64,000 nt of DNA from Cannabis sativa (GCF_029168945.1 NC_083602.1:13203850-13267849), one strand, 5' to 3'. Positions 1-13,300 are shown, counted from the stretch's first letter. A program made the numbers and translations. The notes: generated by a model not told the origin, from the sequence alone.

Positions 1-1354
1 TTCAACCACTTAAAAATATCTTAATAACTTGGAGAGAATCTCTCAACCACTTTGAGAAAATATCTCAACCATAAATAAATATATATAACAAATTTTTTAA
101 ATTTAATTTTAAATAAATATTTATCTTTTGAATTAATTAATTAATCAAAATACAAATCCAGTGGAGCCTACCATTATTAGTAGGGTCCCACCTTGTTTAG
201 GAACACAATGCTAGGCACCACTTGTAATAATTATTACAAAATGGTATTTATCCTGACAATATTTTTGGCTCCCTAGTTTATTTAAATAATAAATTTAAAA
301 TAAATAATTACTATTTTACTAATGCAAAATTAATTTTCTGAACATCTTTATCTTGCATCATCCATATCCTTGACAATTTATACAGTGGCGATTCTAGGAC
401 CATGGATTTATAATACAAAGCTCCAATAAATTAAATTATACATTGAATCTCATCAACCAAATAATTCTATTTATTAATTTCATGATTACTCAACTAAAAA
501 TATGTAATTAAACTCTTAGTAATTATAGACTTATATTATTGAGTTTAACTATATTGTCTATTAATATAATTAATGGCAGTGATTAACCTCCATGTATTGG
601 TTCATAATTAGTTTTGGTCAAATTACTATTTTACCCTTTTAATGATCTCTTTCTCCTTTAGTACCATTAATTCAGCAGTGAAAGTATAATTTAGATCAAA
701 CCTAAATCTGTGTGCAACTTTATAGTTCTAGAGTTAACACTTAAAGGAAACTAATATCTGATCCATTAGGATAGTCAAGATTCCATATTCTAAATCAAGT
801 TCCCAGTCATCCACATTATTAGCTTCCCAAAACAGAAGTTTTAAGAATCATCTTCTCTGAGAAACTTTAATGAGTGAATCAAAGAAACTAATAACATAAA
901 CAAGAGTTCATAATTACTCAAGAGTGAATCATCGTTGTAATATGAATTAGGTCTTTATAATAAGCGACTAGTTTGATAAAGATAGCTTAATTACATATCG
1001 GTCATTGTTATATATAATATTTATTACATACTACACCTTCCTCGAGATGTCCATCTACATCAGTGATCCGAATCAAGATTGCTTGCATCAAATAATGGGT
1101 ATCAGTAAATTATACTAGCAACCGTTGATTAAATATTCCGTAACCTTAATATGAAGCTGACTATTTTATCCATGGCTAGTGACATTAATTCTCCATATAA
1201 TACAAGTCATAACCTCATATATGATTAAAAAATTTCAATATTTATATTTAAATTATTAATAAATAATTCAACATTCAAACATATTTCAAATTATTCAGCT
1301 TATATTTATAATCAAAAATTTCTTTATAAGATTTTCAGGGCACAAACCCTAACA
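1..1354 (-). mobile_element. Divergent copia-type LTR, cut by window start
   Basis: The right edge reads ...cacaaaccctaaca, so on the minus strand the element begins TGTTAGGGTTTGTGCCCTG. This parallels the TGTTGGGTTTTATGCCC start of the copia LTRs further along the window. Interior blocks such as an 'accatgg' stretch followed by 'aagctccaataa' near 400-430 sit in the same order as in those LTRs. It is clearly diverged, and its other end lies outside the window, so solo LTR versus complete element cannot be told. No coding potential is seen. Confidence 0.5.
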
Positions 1355-1356
1355 TA

Positions 1357-1831
1357 TATACAATAGATTTAGATAATCCTAAAAAGATTAGTCAATTTTT
1401 TTCTATCATACCATATATTGTTCTTGCTTATGTGTTTAGACCAAAACAAGAACATAAATGGTTTTGTGAATTCTATTACCCCACATTGATCTTTGTATGT
1501 TAAGGTTGATTTGGAAGGCTAGTGTGGATTCTACAACTTGGAAATGATTCATTATACAAAAAGATATCAAGGAATCTTAATAGTCATCAAAAGGTAATTA
1601 TATTGATTATTTCCTAAGTCAATATACAATAGATTTAAGAAACCCAAAAAAGGTTATTCTATTCTTTTCCTATCCTACCATATACTCTTGCTCATATGTT
1701 GAGACCAAAAGAAGAACATAAACAGTTTTATGAATTCTATTAGTTCAATCCTTGTGTGTTGAGGCTGATTTAGAAGACTAAGGTGTGAGTTTCTACAACT
1801 TGGAAATGAATCAATATACAAAAAGATAGAG
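1357..1831. repeat. Diverged tandem duplication, ~210-bp units
   Basis: Two imperfect copies, about 1357-1570 and 1622-1831, share in the same order: 'acaatagattta', 'accatata', 'agaccaaaa(c/g)aagaacataaa', 'gaattctatta', 'ttctacaacttggaaatga' and 'atacaaaaagata'. They are separated by about 50 bp. No ORF spans them. Their origin is unknown; they may be an old retroelement fragment. Confidence 0.65.
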
Positions 1832-3778
1832 CGAGGAATTTGTTAGTGGTAACTTTTTTGCCTATCTATTTATCGTTTTACATTTAATATATGTACATAT
1901 GGGGGATCATTGGGGTGGTAAGATGATAATCATAATAAAATATCATTGTATGTCTAATTTAGTACCACAAAACTCTACAATGGTCATAGTTTACGCGAGA
2001 CAAATCCTATTTATTCTTAAATTTATTCAATTCTATTTTTTATTCCTATAACTATTCATACTCTTATTTCTTTGTTTTCATTCCTCCTAATCTAACGTAT
2101 CTTAAAGTTGACCAAGATATGTTAGCACATAAAATTAATCCTTGAAAAGGGATATAATGGTGTAATTTATTTTAGCACACAAAAAAATTTATAATTTGCT
2201 ACACTTTTGGGAAGACACGTGTTACCACCTAATTTGTGTTGAAGGGTAAACAAGAACCTACTAAGTTTTATATGGGAATGTCAAACTGGACCTACTATCA
2301 TGGACCAAGAATCCCTTGATACTTCCATAATTAGCTTCCTAGTTAAGAGTTATAACACTAAGATGATGTCTTCTAGATCCATTTGGTCAGTTCTGGATGA
2401 TACAAGTTATACGGGATAGGAAGATTATCCTCTCGAACCACTATGATCCTGAATCATTAGATTTTTGGGTGAGATAGTCTTGAATCAAGGTGCCCGTGGA
2501 CTACTTGCATCTCAAGATATCCCCAACATGCAGGTCTCAATAGGAAAAGGAGAAAAGTATTGTAACATGTCCCCTCTGTACCAATGAAAAATGAGATTTC
2601 TATAAAGCATAATAAACTTTGGGACACACACCCACTATTCTTATACAAACATTTCTCATGCGTCTATAAGTGACTCTACGTTCACCTATCACCATCAACA
2701 TCCAGACATGACATGTCAACTGTAGCTCCATTTTTAATGGGTCAACCCACTGGGCTAGAGATTAGGAACAAGATAATTAATTTTCTGTAAACCCTCCGTT
2801 AGCAAGGTCACAACATAAATAGTACTTTTGGGCCTAGTTAATCCAGCCATTACGTATGACTCCCTACAAAATAGGACCATTTACATACTGTGCAAGGATT
2901 CAAATTTCAGTTCTTAAGTAAAAACATTCCTGAAATTCTAAGGAACCTTCATTCCATTGTTGTAAGTTTGAACAATTTTAATACAGTGACTTGTAAACTA
3001 TGGTTGTTTCAAGACCTGAATCCGTAAAACCTTGTATGTGGTGCTCTTAAGACCTCTTCAATCTCTATAATCTTCTCATTTGTTAAGTTGCCAAAAATCT
3101 CGATCAATAGTTATTATTTTAATTCTTATTTATATATAATAGAGTACATCATAGTTAAGGTGTTCAAAAAATATCTCATTTAAGCAAGTTCAATCTAACC
3201 CTACCATGTCTATAAAAAGCATGGGAGGTCGATTTACACAAAAGACAAATCATATATGTTACAAGTAAGCATGGGAGGTCGGTTGTAGAAGAAATGACCA
3301 CAATATCATAATGGATCGATACTTTGGGAACTGACCTACTACACCCTATTATCTCAACATAGTAGTTCGATATCATAATTGAATAGTGTATTAGATAAAT
3401 GTAAAAAAAAAAAAAAAAGTTATATTTATTGATGGCACATTATAATATTTCAAAATATATAATAAATTAATTACTTATAATTCAAAGAAGTAATTATATT
3501 TGATAAATAAGAAAATATATATTTTAATTTATTGTGTAGTGTTATTGTTGTTCCAATTAAGTTATTACTATTTAAAAAAAAAAAATTGAATTGTGCATAC
3601 TAAAACTATAAATACGGATCCAATTTTTTTTAGCATAACACGAAATAAATACAAACCTGAGATGTACAATACAAAGAAATAAAATATGGGTACGTGTTGG
3701 ACATGACATGATGTTGCAAAATGACTTAGCACATTAGAATAAAAAAACAAAAGATTTGAGCATAATATGATACGACAA
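1832..3778. other. AT-rich stretch without recognisable genes
   Basis: Only short chance frames are present. A small direct repeat 'aagcatgggaggtcg' occurs near 3218 and 3267. Homopolymer A runs lie near 3402 and 3573. I see no gene, RNA gene or intact element here. Confidence 0.5.
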
Positions 3779-3971
3779 AAATTTGAAGTTCTATACTTAC
3801 AATACCCTAAAATTTTATCCCTAAATGCATAGTTATTAAAATTGGTTATATATGACCACATTCCTAATTTCTCAAAAATACCCCTCACATTTGAAATCCC
3901 TAATCTCATCAGCCTCTCTTCCTCTCTCTCAACACACTCTCGGCTCAACCCACCCCATCCCAACCCCAACC

Positions 3972-4099
3972 TGTTAGAGAGTCCCACATTGCTAATGTGT
4001 GGAAAGATAATAGAATATATAAGAAGAATGGGCTACTCCTCCCATTGTCAATTGGTTTTGGGATGGAACCTCATTCATCTTATCCTCAAATTCTTAACA
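3972..4099 (+). repeat. TRIM LTR 1 (outer, 128 bp)
   Basis: Begins tgttagagagtcccac and ends attcttaaca. The primer-binding site starts at 4100. It contains a TATA-like 'aatatataag'. Confidence 0.85.
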
Positions 4100-4437
4100 T
4101 GGTATCAGAGCCACTTGTGATCCGTTGTGAGCCAAAATTTCCACCGGTCCAAAAAGCCGTTTGTGATCTGTTGTGAGCCAAAGTGTCGCCGGTCCAAACA
4201 GATACTTCCGCTGTCTCCCCTTTAACCTCCATTTGGGACCTTTCGGCCAATGTGTGCCAATTTCCAGTGTTGGGGTCTTTGACCTGTTTCAAAATCCATA
4301 AATTTCCTGACGTGTACACCCACAAATTTCCCGATATTTGGCCTTGTGGGATTCTTTCAAAATGTCACGTTCGGCCCTGTGGTCTCTTAAAGGTCGTTCG
4401 TTATACCCACACTTTCCAGGCCCAAACGTGAGGAGGG

Positions 4438-4572
4438 TGTATTAAGAGTTAGTCCCACATTGCTAATGTGTGGAAATAACTTGTGGTATATAAGATGAAA
4501 GGGCTACTCCTCCCATTGCCAATTGGTTTTGGGATGGAACCTCATTCATCTTATTATCCTCAAATTCTAACA
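4438..4572 (+). repeat. TRIM LTR 2 (inner, 135 bp)
   Basis: Begins tgtattaagagttagtccc after the purine tract 'gtgaggaggg' and ends attctaaca. The primer site starts at 4573. Diverged from the outer LTRs. Confidence 0.8.
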
Positions 4573-4705
4573 TGGTATCAGAGCCATATCCCTTGCGGGC
4601 AAGTGATCATATCCGATCCGCACCTATACAGATAGTAACCATGTCCACTCTGATACGGTTCAAGATTGATGAGCAAAAAATAGCCATCATCTTGAGGGGG
4701 AATAT

Positions 4706-4819
4706 TGTGGACATTGTCCCACATGGAATAAATGGTAGAGAAGTGAGCCATATATGAGAACATGGGCTACTCCACTCATTGCCAATTGGTTTTGAGATGG
4801 AACCCCATGATTCTCAACA
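4706..4819 (+). repeat. TRIM LTR 3 (inner, 114 bp, most diverged)
   Basis: Begins tgtggacattgtcccac after 'cttgagggggaatat' and ends gattctcaaca. It is followed by a mutated primer site, 'tggtatgagagc'. Confidence 0.75.
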
Positions 4820-5148
4820 TGGTATGAGAGCAAAAACAAACAAAAAAAATCTCTAGCGACTATCCAACCCCAAAAAATAAACCGATCGAAGTAGAGCCGA
4901 AAAAAAAGAGCCACCAAAAATCCAAAAAAAAATTGATCCAAGAGCCAAAGTCAAAAAAAGCCACTTGTGATTCGGGGATATAGTGAACCAAAAATAAAAA
5001 AGAGCCACCAAAAATCCAAAAATACCGATCCAAAAAGTAGAGCAAAAAGTGTCACTTGTGATCAGGGATAGTGAGCTAAAAAAAGAGCCGCTTATGATCG
5101 AGTTGTCCAAGATGGTGAGCAGCTAAAATGCTACCATCTTGAGGGGGA

Positions 5149-5275
5149 TGTTAGAGAGTCCCACATTGCCAATGTGTGGAAAGATAATAGAATATATAAG
5201 AAGAATGGGCTACTCCTCCCATTGCCAATTGGTTTTGGGATGGAACCTCATTCATCTTATCCTCAAATTCTAACA
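5149..5275 (+). repeat. TRIM LTR 4 (outer, 127 bp)
   Basis: Begins tgttagagagtcccac after the polypurine tract 'cttgaggggga' and ends attctaaca. It is followed by the target duplication caacc rather than a primer site. Confidence 0.85.
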
Positions 5276-5280
5276 CAACC

Positions 5281-5840
5281 CTAGTCGACCCACGGTGACG
5301 ATGACGGCGGCTCAATCAACCCACGGTGACGGACGCAATCGACCCACGGTGACCGACCCAGTCGACGGCGCAGATTTTTTTGACCCGCGGTGGATCCACG
5401 CCGATGCCTAACCGAGATGTCGAAGGTATTTTTGGTGGATTCGGATCTGAGAAACCATTGGGGAAGAAGGGGGTCCGATGGGTCCGACGGGTTGGGTCTG
5501 ATGGGTCCGACGGGTTGGGTCCGATGGTCCTGCATGGGTCCGATGGTCCGATGGGTTGGGTCTGATGGTCACGTTGGGTTGGGTCCGATGGTCCGATTCG
5601 TGGAGGTCCGATTGGACCGATAGGGTCCGATGGCTACCATATTGGGCCAATCGGACCCATCGGACCCGAGGGGTTTTTTTTTATTAATTATTTTGTCGTA
5701 CGCGGTGGAGATCGTCGGTCGTAGGCGGTGGTGAGGGGGTGACGACGCGGTGGTCGTCGGAGGTGAACTGGTGGTGGTGGGATGTGGGTGTTGGTTGTTT
5801 GTGCGTGCGTGTTCAGTGAGAGGGAGAGAGAAAGTTTTGA
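5281..5840. repeat. GC-rich interior of the MULE with GGTCCGATGG minisatellite
   Basis: From 5281 to 5380 the motif 'gacccacggtgac' recurs about three times. From 5470 to 5670 variants of 'gggtccgatggg' and 'gggttgggtc' recur many times. The right part (5700-5840) is rich in 'ggtggt' and 'gtcgtcgg'. Short frames in this block are products of the repeats. The composition contrast with the AT-rich flanks suggests captured DNA; the source gene is not recognisable. Confidence 0.65.
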
Positions 5841-5969
5841 GTTTTTGATTTTTTCAAATGGGAGGGGTATTAGTGGGATATTAGGAATGTGGTCATAGAT
5901 GACCAATTTTAATAACTATGCATTTAGGGATAAAATTTTTGGGTATTGTAAATATAGAATTTCAAATTT

Positions 5970-7329
5970 CCCATCTAAAAACACGATATTTTTTAAAGTG
6001 CAATAATTTGATGATAATAAAATTTAAATACAGCAAAAAAAAAAAGGTTTTTTTTTTTCATTTTTACACTTCAAAACAGTTTTTTTGCATTTTACGAAAT
6101 TCTCCATACAAACTCCTATTGCAACTAGCGCTGCAACCTAAATAGCAACAAAAAATCGTATAGAAACCCCTATTTCAACTACAACAAAAAATCGTATAGA
6201 AACCCCTATTGCAACTAGCGTTGCAATCACTTTAGAAACTCAAACCGTAAATTTGAAAAAAAAAATTAAAAAAATAATATATGCGGTAATTCCCAAAAAA
6301 AAAAAAATACTTACTTAACAATTATATATAAATTAATATGATAATAAACCTTCTAACATAACATTGAGTATTAATAATTCTATAACTATATATATGAATT
6401 CATGTTTTTTTTAAAAAAAAAAAATTGAGTTGAAAACTCTAATATTTATTAGTAAGTATTTAAATTCTACTTACTATAATTATTTTTTATATACTTTTGT
6501 GTAGAATGTTGTTAAAAAATAATAATTGAATTGAAACTATAAGAAACACATACTATTTGGTGGTTTGTCCATAAAAGATAAGGCAAGAAAGTAGAGCCCG
6601 AATTTGAACAGGTCGGTTCAATACTAATTCCAGCAAGATGGGAATGTAGTGGTTAAACAAACCCACATTACATCCTTTTACGAACCAATACAGCACAATT
6701 CATAATTTTACGAGCATTTGAAAATACAAGTCAACCCGTCAGGACCCTATTTACAACTTTGGTGTGGACTACCATGCATTTATTTTTATCACTAAAATTT
6801 AAATTGAAAATAATCAAGTATTCCACTGCAAACAAAATTACAACCAAAGGGCCAAAAAGACTAACAACCTCCCTAAGTCAAAATACAAAATGTCGACCAA
6901 TTAAGCTGTGGCAGCTGCAAAAGAGAAACACTTCTAACCACAATATTGAATTCAAATACAGGATTTTATACACCTACTCTACCGAAGAACAAATGGAAAA
7001 CCTGGAGGAAAAGAAAACCATATTAGTAACTACAAAAAAGGAATTTGATTGGACACAGGACAGCACAACCCAGCAATTTTTTCTGATCTTTTCTATGAAT
7101 CTTTTACACGAATTCTTACAAATTTGTGGGATTGAAAAAATGGAAACTTAAGAGGGTTTAGTATAATTTACACTCCATAAAGCGAAAATGTGTCCCGAGC
7201 CTTGACACCTGAATTTAATCGTACAAGACAAATGCAAAGGGCAAAACTGGCTGTAACATCCCCAACACCTTGCCTTGTGTATGATTAGCCTTATCAAAAC
7301 AATTAACCAATTTACTTCATACTAACACT
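5970..7329. other. Intergenic, VPS54 3' flank with short direct repeats
   Basis: Near 6103-6240 the phrases 'cctattgcaactagcg', 'caacaaaaaatcgtatag' and 'aaacccctatt' are repeated in tandem. AT-rich runs follow. The last few hundred bases before 7330 lie just downstream of the VPS54 stop codon and probably hold its 3' UTR, but I could not fix a polyadenylation site. No other gene is seen. Confidence 0.45.
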
Positions 7330-10300
7330 TTAACCATCTTCAGTTCCAAATCTCTGCGCCAAGAATTCATCTAGTTGACCCCAGTTTGGAGTAGTGGATT
7401 CACTCGAATTATCAGTTGGTAACGATCGAATGCATCCAAGAATGTGTTTCACATCCCGATGTAGCCTGGAAATTTAAAGTATAAATGAATCAAAGTTGTT
7501 TCAATGTGAAGTTGACAGAAAGATGCTGGAATAATGTAATTGTGACAAGATATGTACCTGTCCTTGGCTTGTGGAGTGTTTATCTCCATGCGCAAGAATG
7601 CGTCCGAAATTTGAGAGTGGAAGATTATGACTACTTGCCTGAAAGTAAACCATACAAGTGATAAAGTTAGAAGAATGACATTGACATGAGAATGGAAAAT
7701 CCTTTTTGGCCCTGGTCAAACGAAGAATAACAAATACATAGTCTTTCAAAACCTCAAGATCTTTCAGCAATTACATTTACATCCTCATTTGAACCTTTTT
7801 TTTAAGAAAAATATATATGTACATAGTACCTACTAGCTGCCTAAATTCAAATTAGTAAATAGACAAATAACCCTCTGCTTAACCCTCACCTAAAAATTGC
7901 CTGAACATCAACAACATGCAAAGTTCGAGATAAAACACGTTGCAAGAATCCAACTTCCTGGAAATAAATTGAACCACAGATCAGGTCAAACAAGAGTTAG
8001 GGGTGGTCATCTTGCATAATAAAGAGTTAGCAGTAAAAAATATAAATCAGCAAAACAGTACTGACCTTAGTAAGTGAACGAGCAAATTGACTGGGCTGTG
8101 GATCAGCATCTTCAGGTCTATTCCAACTCTCCACTATTTGTGGTAAGCCACGAAGATGTACCAATAACCTTTCTCTCATTATTTGAACCAGTTTTGTATG
8201 TATTTCATCTCGGTGAACCTTATAATCCTGTCAGAGAATGCAGATGAACTAATATTAGAAATAACTGAATTAATAAAGCAAATTTCAGTGTAGCTGAAAC
8301 TGCCTTCAATCAACTTTCATCTGAAAGGATTTGTAATACCACAGCAGATGAGGACAGAGTTAACATGTTAAAATATACAATTGTCAGAAGAGTCAAGACC
8401 ACGGAGCCATATTTATAATTGCTTTTAACATTTACAACAAACACGAGTTTTCTTAACAATCATATAAATTTAAACGCACCCATGCCTGAAAACCATATTT
8501 ATTAAACTCTGGTGCGCACATGAAAACCAATTTCACAAATTATATTAGCACCCTTGTTATGTGTAAGTGATTGTGGATCCTTGAGTTGGGAAGCAAAACA
8601 TGCAAGTCCTTGACAAGCAAATCTTCTTGCTTTTCTTGGTTGGGAATTTTTTTTTTTTTGGAAAAAGAGACATAGGTCACTTGTCCTAGACTGGCCGGCC
8701 TCCCATTTTTTTTGAGTATCCTCACTTATGGTGGAGAACCGTAGTAAGAAAGGTCTATTATATAATCATAAAATACTGCTAATAAAATACATGCAAAAAA
8801 ATCCCTGACAAGAACGAGTCAGGAAATTTGTTTTCTACAATAGGAAAACTCAATAAAAATTCTTCCTACTAACTGATATTTTAGATAATTTTTGTTCTTT
8901 TAAATTTGTTACAATTTCTAAGAAATAATATTTCTGGTGTTGCTGTTAATTAACTAAAATAATAATGTTAATTTAGTCTAGTTGCAATACGGTAGTAGTA
9001 GTCGAAATAGTAGAAAATCACATACCTGAGCCACTCGATCTATCTCCATTAGCAGCATTGCCTTTCGAGTATCAGGTACTTTCATAAAAAGAATTTGTCT
9101 GATATCTTCATATAAACCAAATAAATAAGTGATATTACTCAAGAACTTACTATCCTTTAAAATAACTAGCAGATACACGATACATCATGCAACCAGCAGA
9201 GAGATGTTTGTTTTTTTATGAAAGAGAAAAATATTAACGAATTTCCTTTGATTTTCACTAAGCAAAAGAGATTGGAGGAGATATTCTCAATTAACAACTT
9301 GACAAGATCTCCGCCATTCATTTCATAAATAAAACAAAAATTATATCAAGTGAAGGCCTTAGGGGCAACAGTTAACAGACAAGGAGATATTCTCAATTAA
9401 CAACAGACATTGACAAATAACAAACTGCCAAGTTAATGCAAAAGGGGAAAAAAGTTGCACTCGAATACTTCAATATATATTTCTTTTTTCAAAAGAGACA
9501 GGTCTTATGTATGAGACTGACGTCCTCCCAAATTTATTAGGGAGCCTCGCTTATCAAAATATCGCTAAACATACCAGATATTAACAGCACAAGTAGAGAT
9601 TGATCATCATTTCTTATATATGTGTTGAAAAAAAAAAACTTGATAGTACCAGAGAATGAAAAGTGATGCAAGAGAACGTTATGAAAATAAAAATTGAAAT
9701 TAGTTAAGACAACCTACCAGGGATAATGGCATATATAAAACTGATTACTTGACTTGCAAGGGCCAAATGTTTCGAAGTGATAGACTTCAAACCAGACACC
9801 TATTACAAGTGGATGAGAAAAATGTAAGGCTTTAATCACTCAGAGAAACAAACACAGGACTAAAATGGAGAAATAATTGCAATAATGAATACACTGATGC
9901 CTGTGACATACAGAAAAGAACAGTTCAATTATAAGTCATGTCAGACAAACTAAAGACCCTTTAAGATTCTGTAATTTGATTTATAACAGACGACTTCAGG
10001 AATTGTTCAAATTTACATCATATATGACAAAATCAAGACATGTTAAAAGTTTTGTAAATTATACAGGGACGATACATGGTGAAATGGCTAGAAAAATTAG
10101 TACCTGCATAGCACCAGCACCAAGAACAAGTTGACAAGTCCTTGTATTGAAGAATTTTAATATTTCTACAATGCGATGAACAATTTCTGAAGAAAGTGTT
10201 GACAAAGAATTATTCATGTCAACATACTCTGACAACATCTTCAGCAATATTAAGCCACTGGTGAAAGTAAAAACAGTGCAACAGTCAATAACTTTAATGT

Positions 10301-13300
10301 AAATAATGAAAACTAGTCTCTGTAAAATGAGAACCACCCACACACATAGAAAGATGATAACCCCAACAGTAAAGCAAGTATAGATAAGTTGCAATGAAAC
10401 AATTTAAAATGACAAAAAAAAAGTACAATTCAGAGGAGGTCATATTGATATACACAATGAACCGATCATTGTAATTAATTGGGCTACTTTGTAGAACTAG
10501 AACATATTGAAAAGTGGGAACCAGAAGCTGTGGAACACAGAACAAAGTACAAGAGAACAAACAAAAACTAAGTAAATAAGATAACTAACCAGTTTACCAT
10601 GTGATACCCAACATCTTTGTACAAAAGGGTTTGAGATGTAGATTTTCCACGCTCCTTTGTGTTGGTATGATTGTTTTCAGTCGAAGAATTCATAACATCA
10701 ACTTTGTTCTTTTCAACTGTCTCAGACACAGGTGCAGATTTCTCTGTGGATAATTCACTATAATTAGCATGCTTTAATTGGTTAAGAAGATACACAATAA
10801 CAAGGGAGCTGGCATTGCTCGTTTCCTTATTACCTTGAGCATCATCTGTATCCTCAGATATCAATGCTTCAGAAAAAGATAGGGAAGTGACAATGGCCTG
10901 AAATTCATCAGGAACATCTACTTCCACCCACGTCTCTTGGTCAAGCACTGCCTTGATTTTTGTCATCTAAAATTACCGCAGAAAGAGTTAGAACTGGTAA
11001 CACAATTGACACAGTAAAAAATTCAATTCAAGCAAGTGCATTTAAATACTAACTCGAGACTCGTGCTGGAAATCAACAAAGGCTTTCGCCTGAGATTGCA
11101 GTGTTCCCCGAATGCTATACCCCAATCTTCCACCTATCTGTTCATTTTTAGAGTAGACTGGCATCATTAACACCACAAGGTGTAAGCTACATAAAGACTC
11201 TTGAAAACATATAAAACCACTACCTTCTCTGTGGCTGTAATGAAGTCTTGAGTCATGCTGTGTATGCTTAAAAATTCTTGCAGTCTCAACTTAGGATGGA
11301 GGACAGCGCGAACCCCAAGTAACTTTGCCCATCTTCCATGAGCAGCATCACATGCTGCAAAAACAGCTTCTGTATTTTCTCGCAATACATCAGCTCTGGT
11401 GAGGATCACTAGGTTAGAATGTTGTACCATTTCACATTAATTCTAACTTGTAGATCAAATAAAGAACTCCTTGGTAAATGTGATCTATTAACTATAGATA
11501 AATAAAGTACAAAACAGAACTTGCAATATTGCTTACTGAGCAAAAAGAATTAAAACAAAAATAAAAATAGCAATTGAGAACAGAAAAATTGTCTCCTAGT
11601 AACATGTACAATTGACTGAACTCCTGTAATGAATAATATGCTGTTGCAACTTAGCAGACAACTATGTTCTTTATCATTATCTAACTTTATATGCACCAAT
11701 AGTGAGTTACAGAAGTAGTTTAAGGGAAAAAAAACTGCTTCTTTGAAAACTATGGTAGGATCTTTTAGAAAAACAAAACAAGGAAGAAAAAAAAAGGTTC
11801 AAAAATCAGGCAATGTAACAAGACTCAATAACAATGACATCACAGAAATTACACAAAAAGAAAAATAAACAAAGTCTACCTAAAATTTTTAGACATATTT
11901 GAAGGGCTTGCTGCATCATTTACTTTTCCTTGAAGCAAAGGAACCTTTGAATTACTTTTCTGTGATGAGTAGGCCAGACCAACTTGGACATCACTGTCTT
12001 CTGCTGTTTCTGCTGCTGCTGCACCAACAGCAATTGCAGCAGCAACTGAATCCGCAGCATAGTGACCATCTAGGTTGCTCAAAATCCACTCAATGGCTTT
12101 TTTCACTTCAGCAGCCCGCACTAAGTGTGCCTGCATTCACTAAAAGAAATCATATGACATCACACTCAAATAGTTAATACTATTAGTAAGAGCAGAATAT
12201 GGAATGTGAACATTGTGAATTGTGTGCATGCAAGAAACTCAGCAAACTCCGCCGAGTTTTAAGGAATCCTTGAAAATGGCTTGTATATCCCATTTCTAGG
12301 CACTGTTGGTGAAGTTACTTTTAAAATTCACATTCAAGATAAACTCTTAAAGTTCAAAATCTAACCTTCGTACTAATTTGTATTTCTAATTCATATGGTA
12401 GACAAAACATAATTTTGACAATCAATTCATAGCATTCCAAAAACAAATCTAATATCCCTTAAAGTTCAAGTAAAAACTAGAACTCTTCCAAACAAAAAAA
12501 TCTAATATCCCCTAAAGTAAAATATAAACTATAACTCTTCCACGCAAAACAAAAATAATGTACAACATTCATGGATGGTTGACCAGTAAATCAACAAAAT
12601 TGCCACTACAGCAACCAAATTTTCATAAAGGCATATATATTTGCCAAAAGATGCAAATAATCAAATTGAAATTTATGAAAGAAAAAAAACACATAGTTCA
12701 ATATAAGACAGAGAAGATACTAACTAAACTCATTTGGTGTGATTTTATTGAAAAAATAAGAAAAAAAAAAAAAAAAAAAAAACCTCAAGTACTACAGAAG
12801 GATGGTCAAGCATGCATTACCCGTACGATCATAAAAATAACACTCAAGAGTTGAACAAAGCTTTCAGATGACAGGCTCCTCAACTTGCTTGCAAGCGATG
12901 CACCAGTGCCTGTCAAAAAACAGGTTAAAAGTTAATATAAAAAGTAAAGCCAAAAAAGAATCAAAGTTTGGAATTACTACTTTGTAAATAAAAAACAGTA
13001 GTATCATTTATCTTAAGAAGCACTTATTAGAAAATACATATTGGATAGCGAAATTTGTGAATTTCTCACCATCCGCATCAACTGTTCGCTCTCCAGGGGC
13101 CAGCTCTGACTCCAGAGGACGAGAAACAAGAACAGGTAGCAGCTCTGCCACTGCATTCTTAATTGCAGCTTTCATATCAGCAGTAAGTGTGTCACGGTAC
13201 AACCTCAAAACAGCAGGGAGCTGAGCCTGAAAGGAAACAGTATAGCTTATAGAGTTCAGCATTCTACTCCACCGCTTAGAAGTCTAAACAAATCCCAACC

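Larger units (their letters stand above)
3972..5275 (+). mobile_element. TRIM retroelement with four LTRs in tandem
   Basis: Four LTR-type units alternate with three short internal regions. Each of the first three units is followed directly by a tRNA-iMet-type primer site 'tggtatcagagcc' (the third reads 'tggtatgagagc'). The second, third and fourth units are preceded by purine-rich tracts such as 'cttgaggggga'. The whole block is flanked by a perfect 5-bp duplication, caacc (3967-3971 and 5276-5280), so it behaves as one insertion. Outer units 1 and 4 differ by only two substitutions and one indel by eye; inner units 2 and 3 are clearly diverged. There is no coding capacity, as usual for TRIMs. 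It sits inside the Mutator-like element. Confidence 0.85.
3779..5969. mobile_element. Mutator-like nonautonomous element with long inverted ends
   Basis: The left end (3779 to about 3895) and the right end (about 5850 to 5969) are inverted copies of one another over about 115 bp. Shared blocks in order are 'acaatacc', 'aaaattttatccctaaatgc', 'atagttattaaaattggt', 'gaccacattcctaat' and 'atacccctc'. Long TIRs of this sort are typical of MULEs. I could not find a convincing 9-bp target duplication, so the outermost bases are approximate. The interior is much more GC-rich than the surroundings (CT-rich stretch 3905-3970, GC-rich 5280-5840), as expected of an element that captured host promoter or exon DNA. 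A TRIM array lies inside it. Confidence 0.7.

Noticed and set aside
3176..5110. Short minus-strand frames around the TRIM array
   Set aside because: They cross LTR and internal-region boundaries of a non-coding element.
5281..5650. Several 60-85-codon frames rich in Asp/Gly/Ser or Pro/His/Arg
   Set aside because: They arise from translating the GGTCCGATGG minisatellite in different frames.
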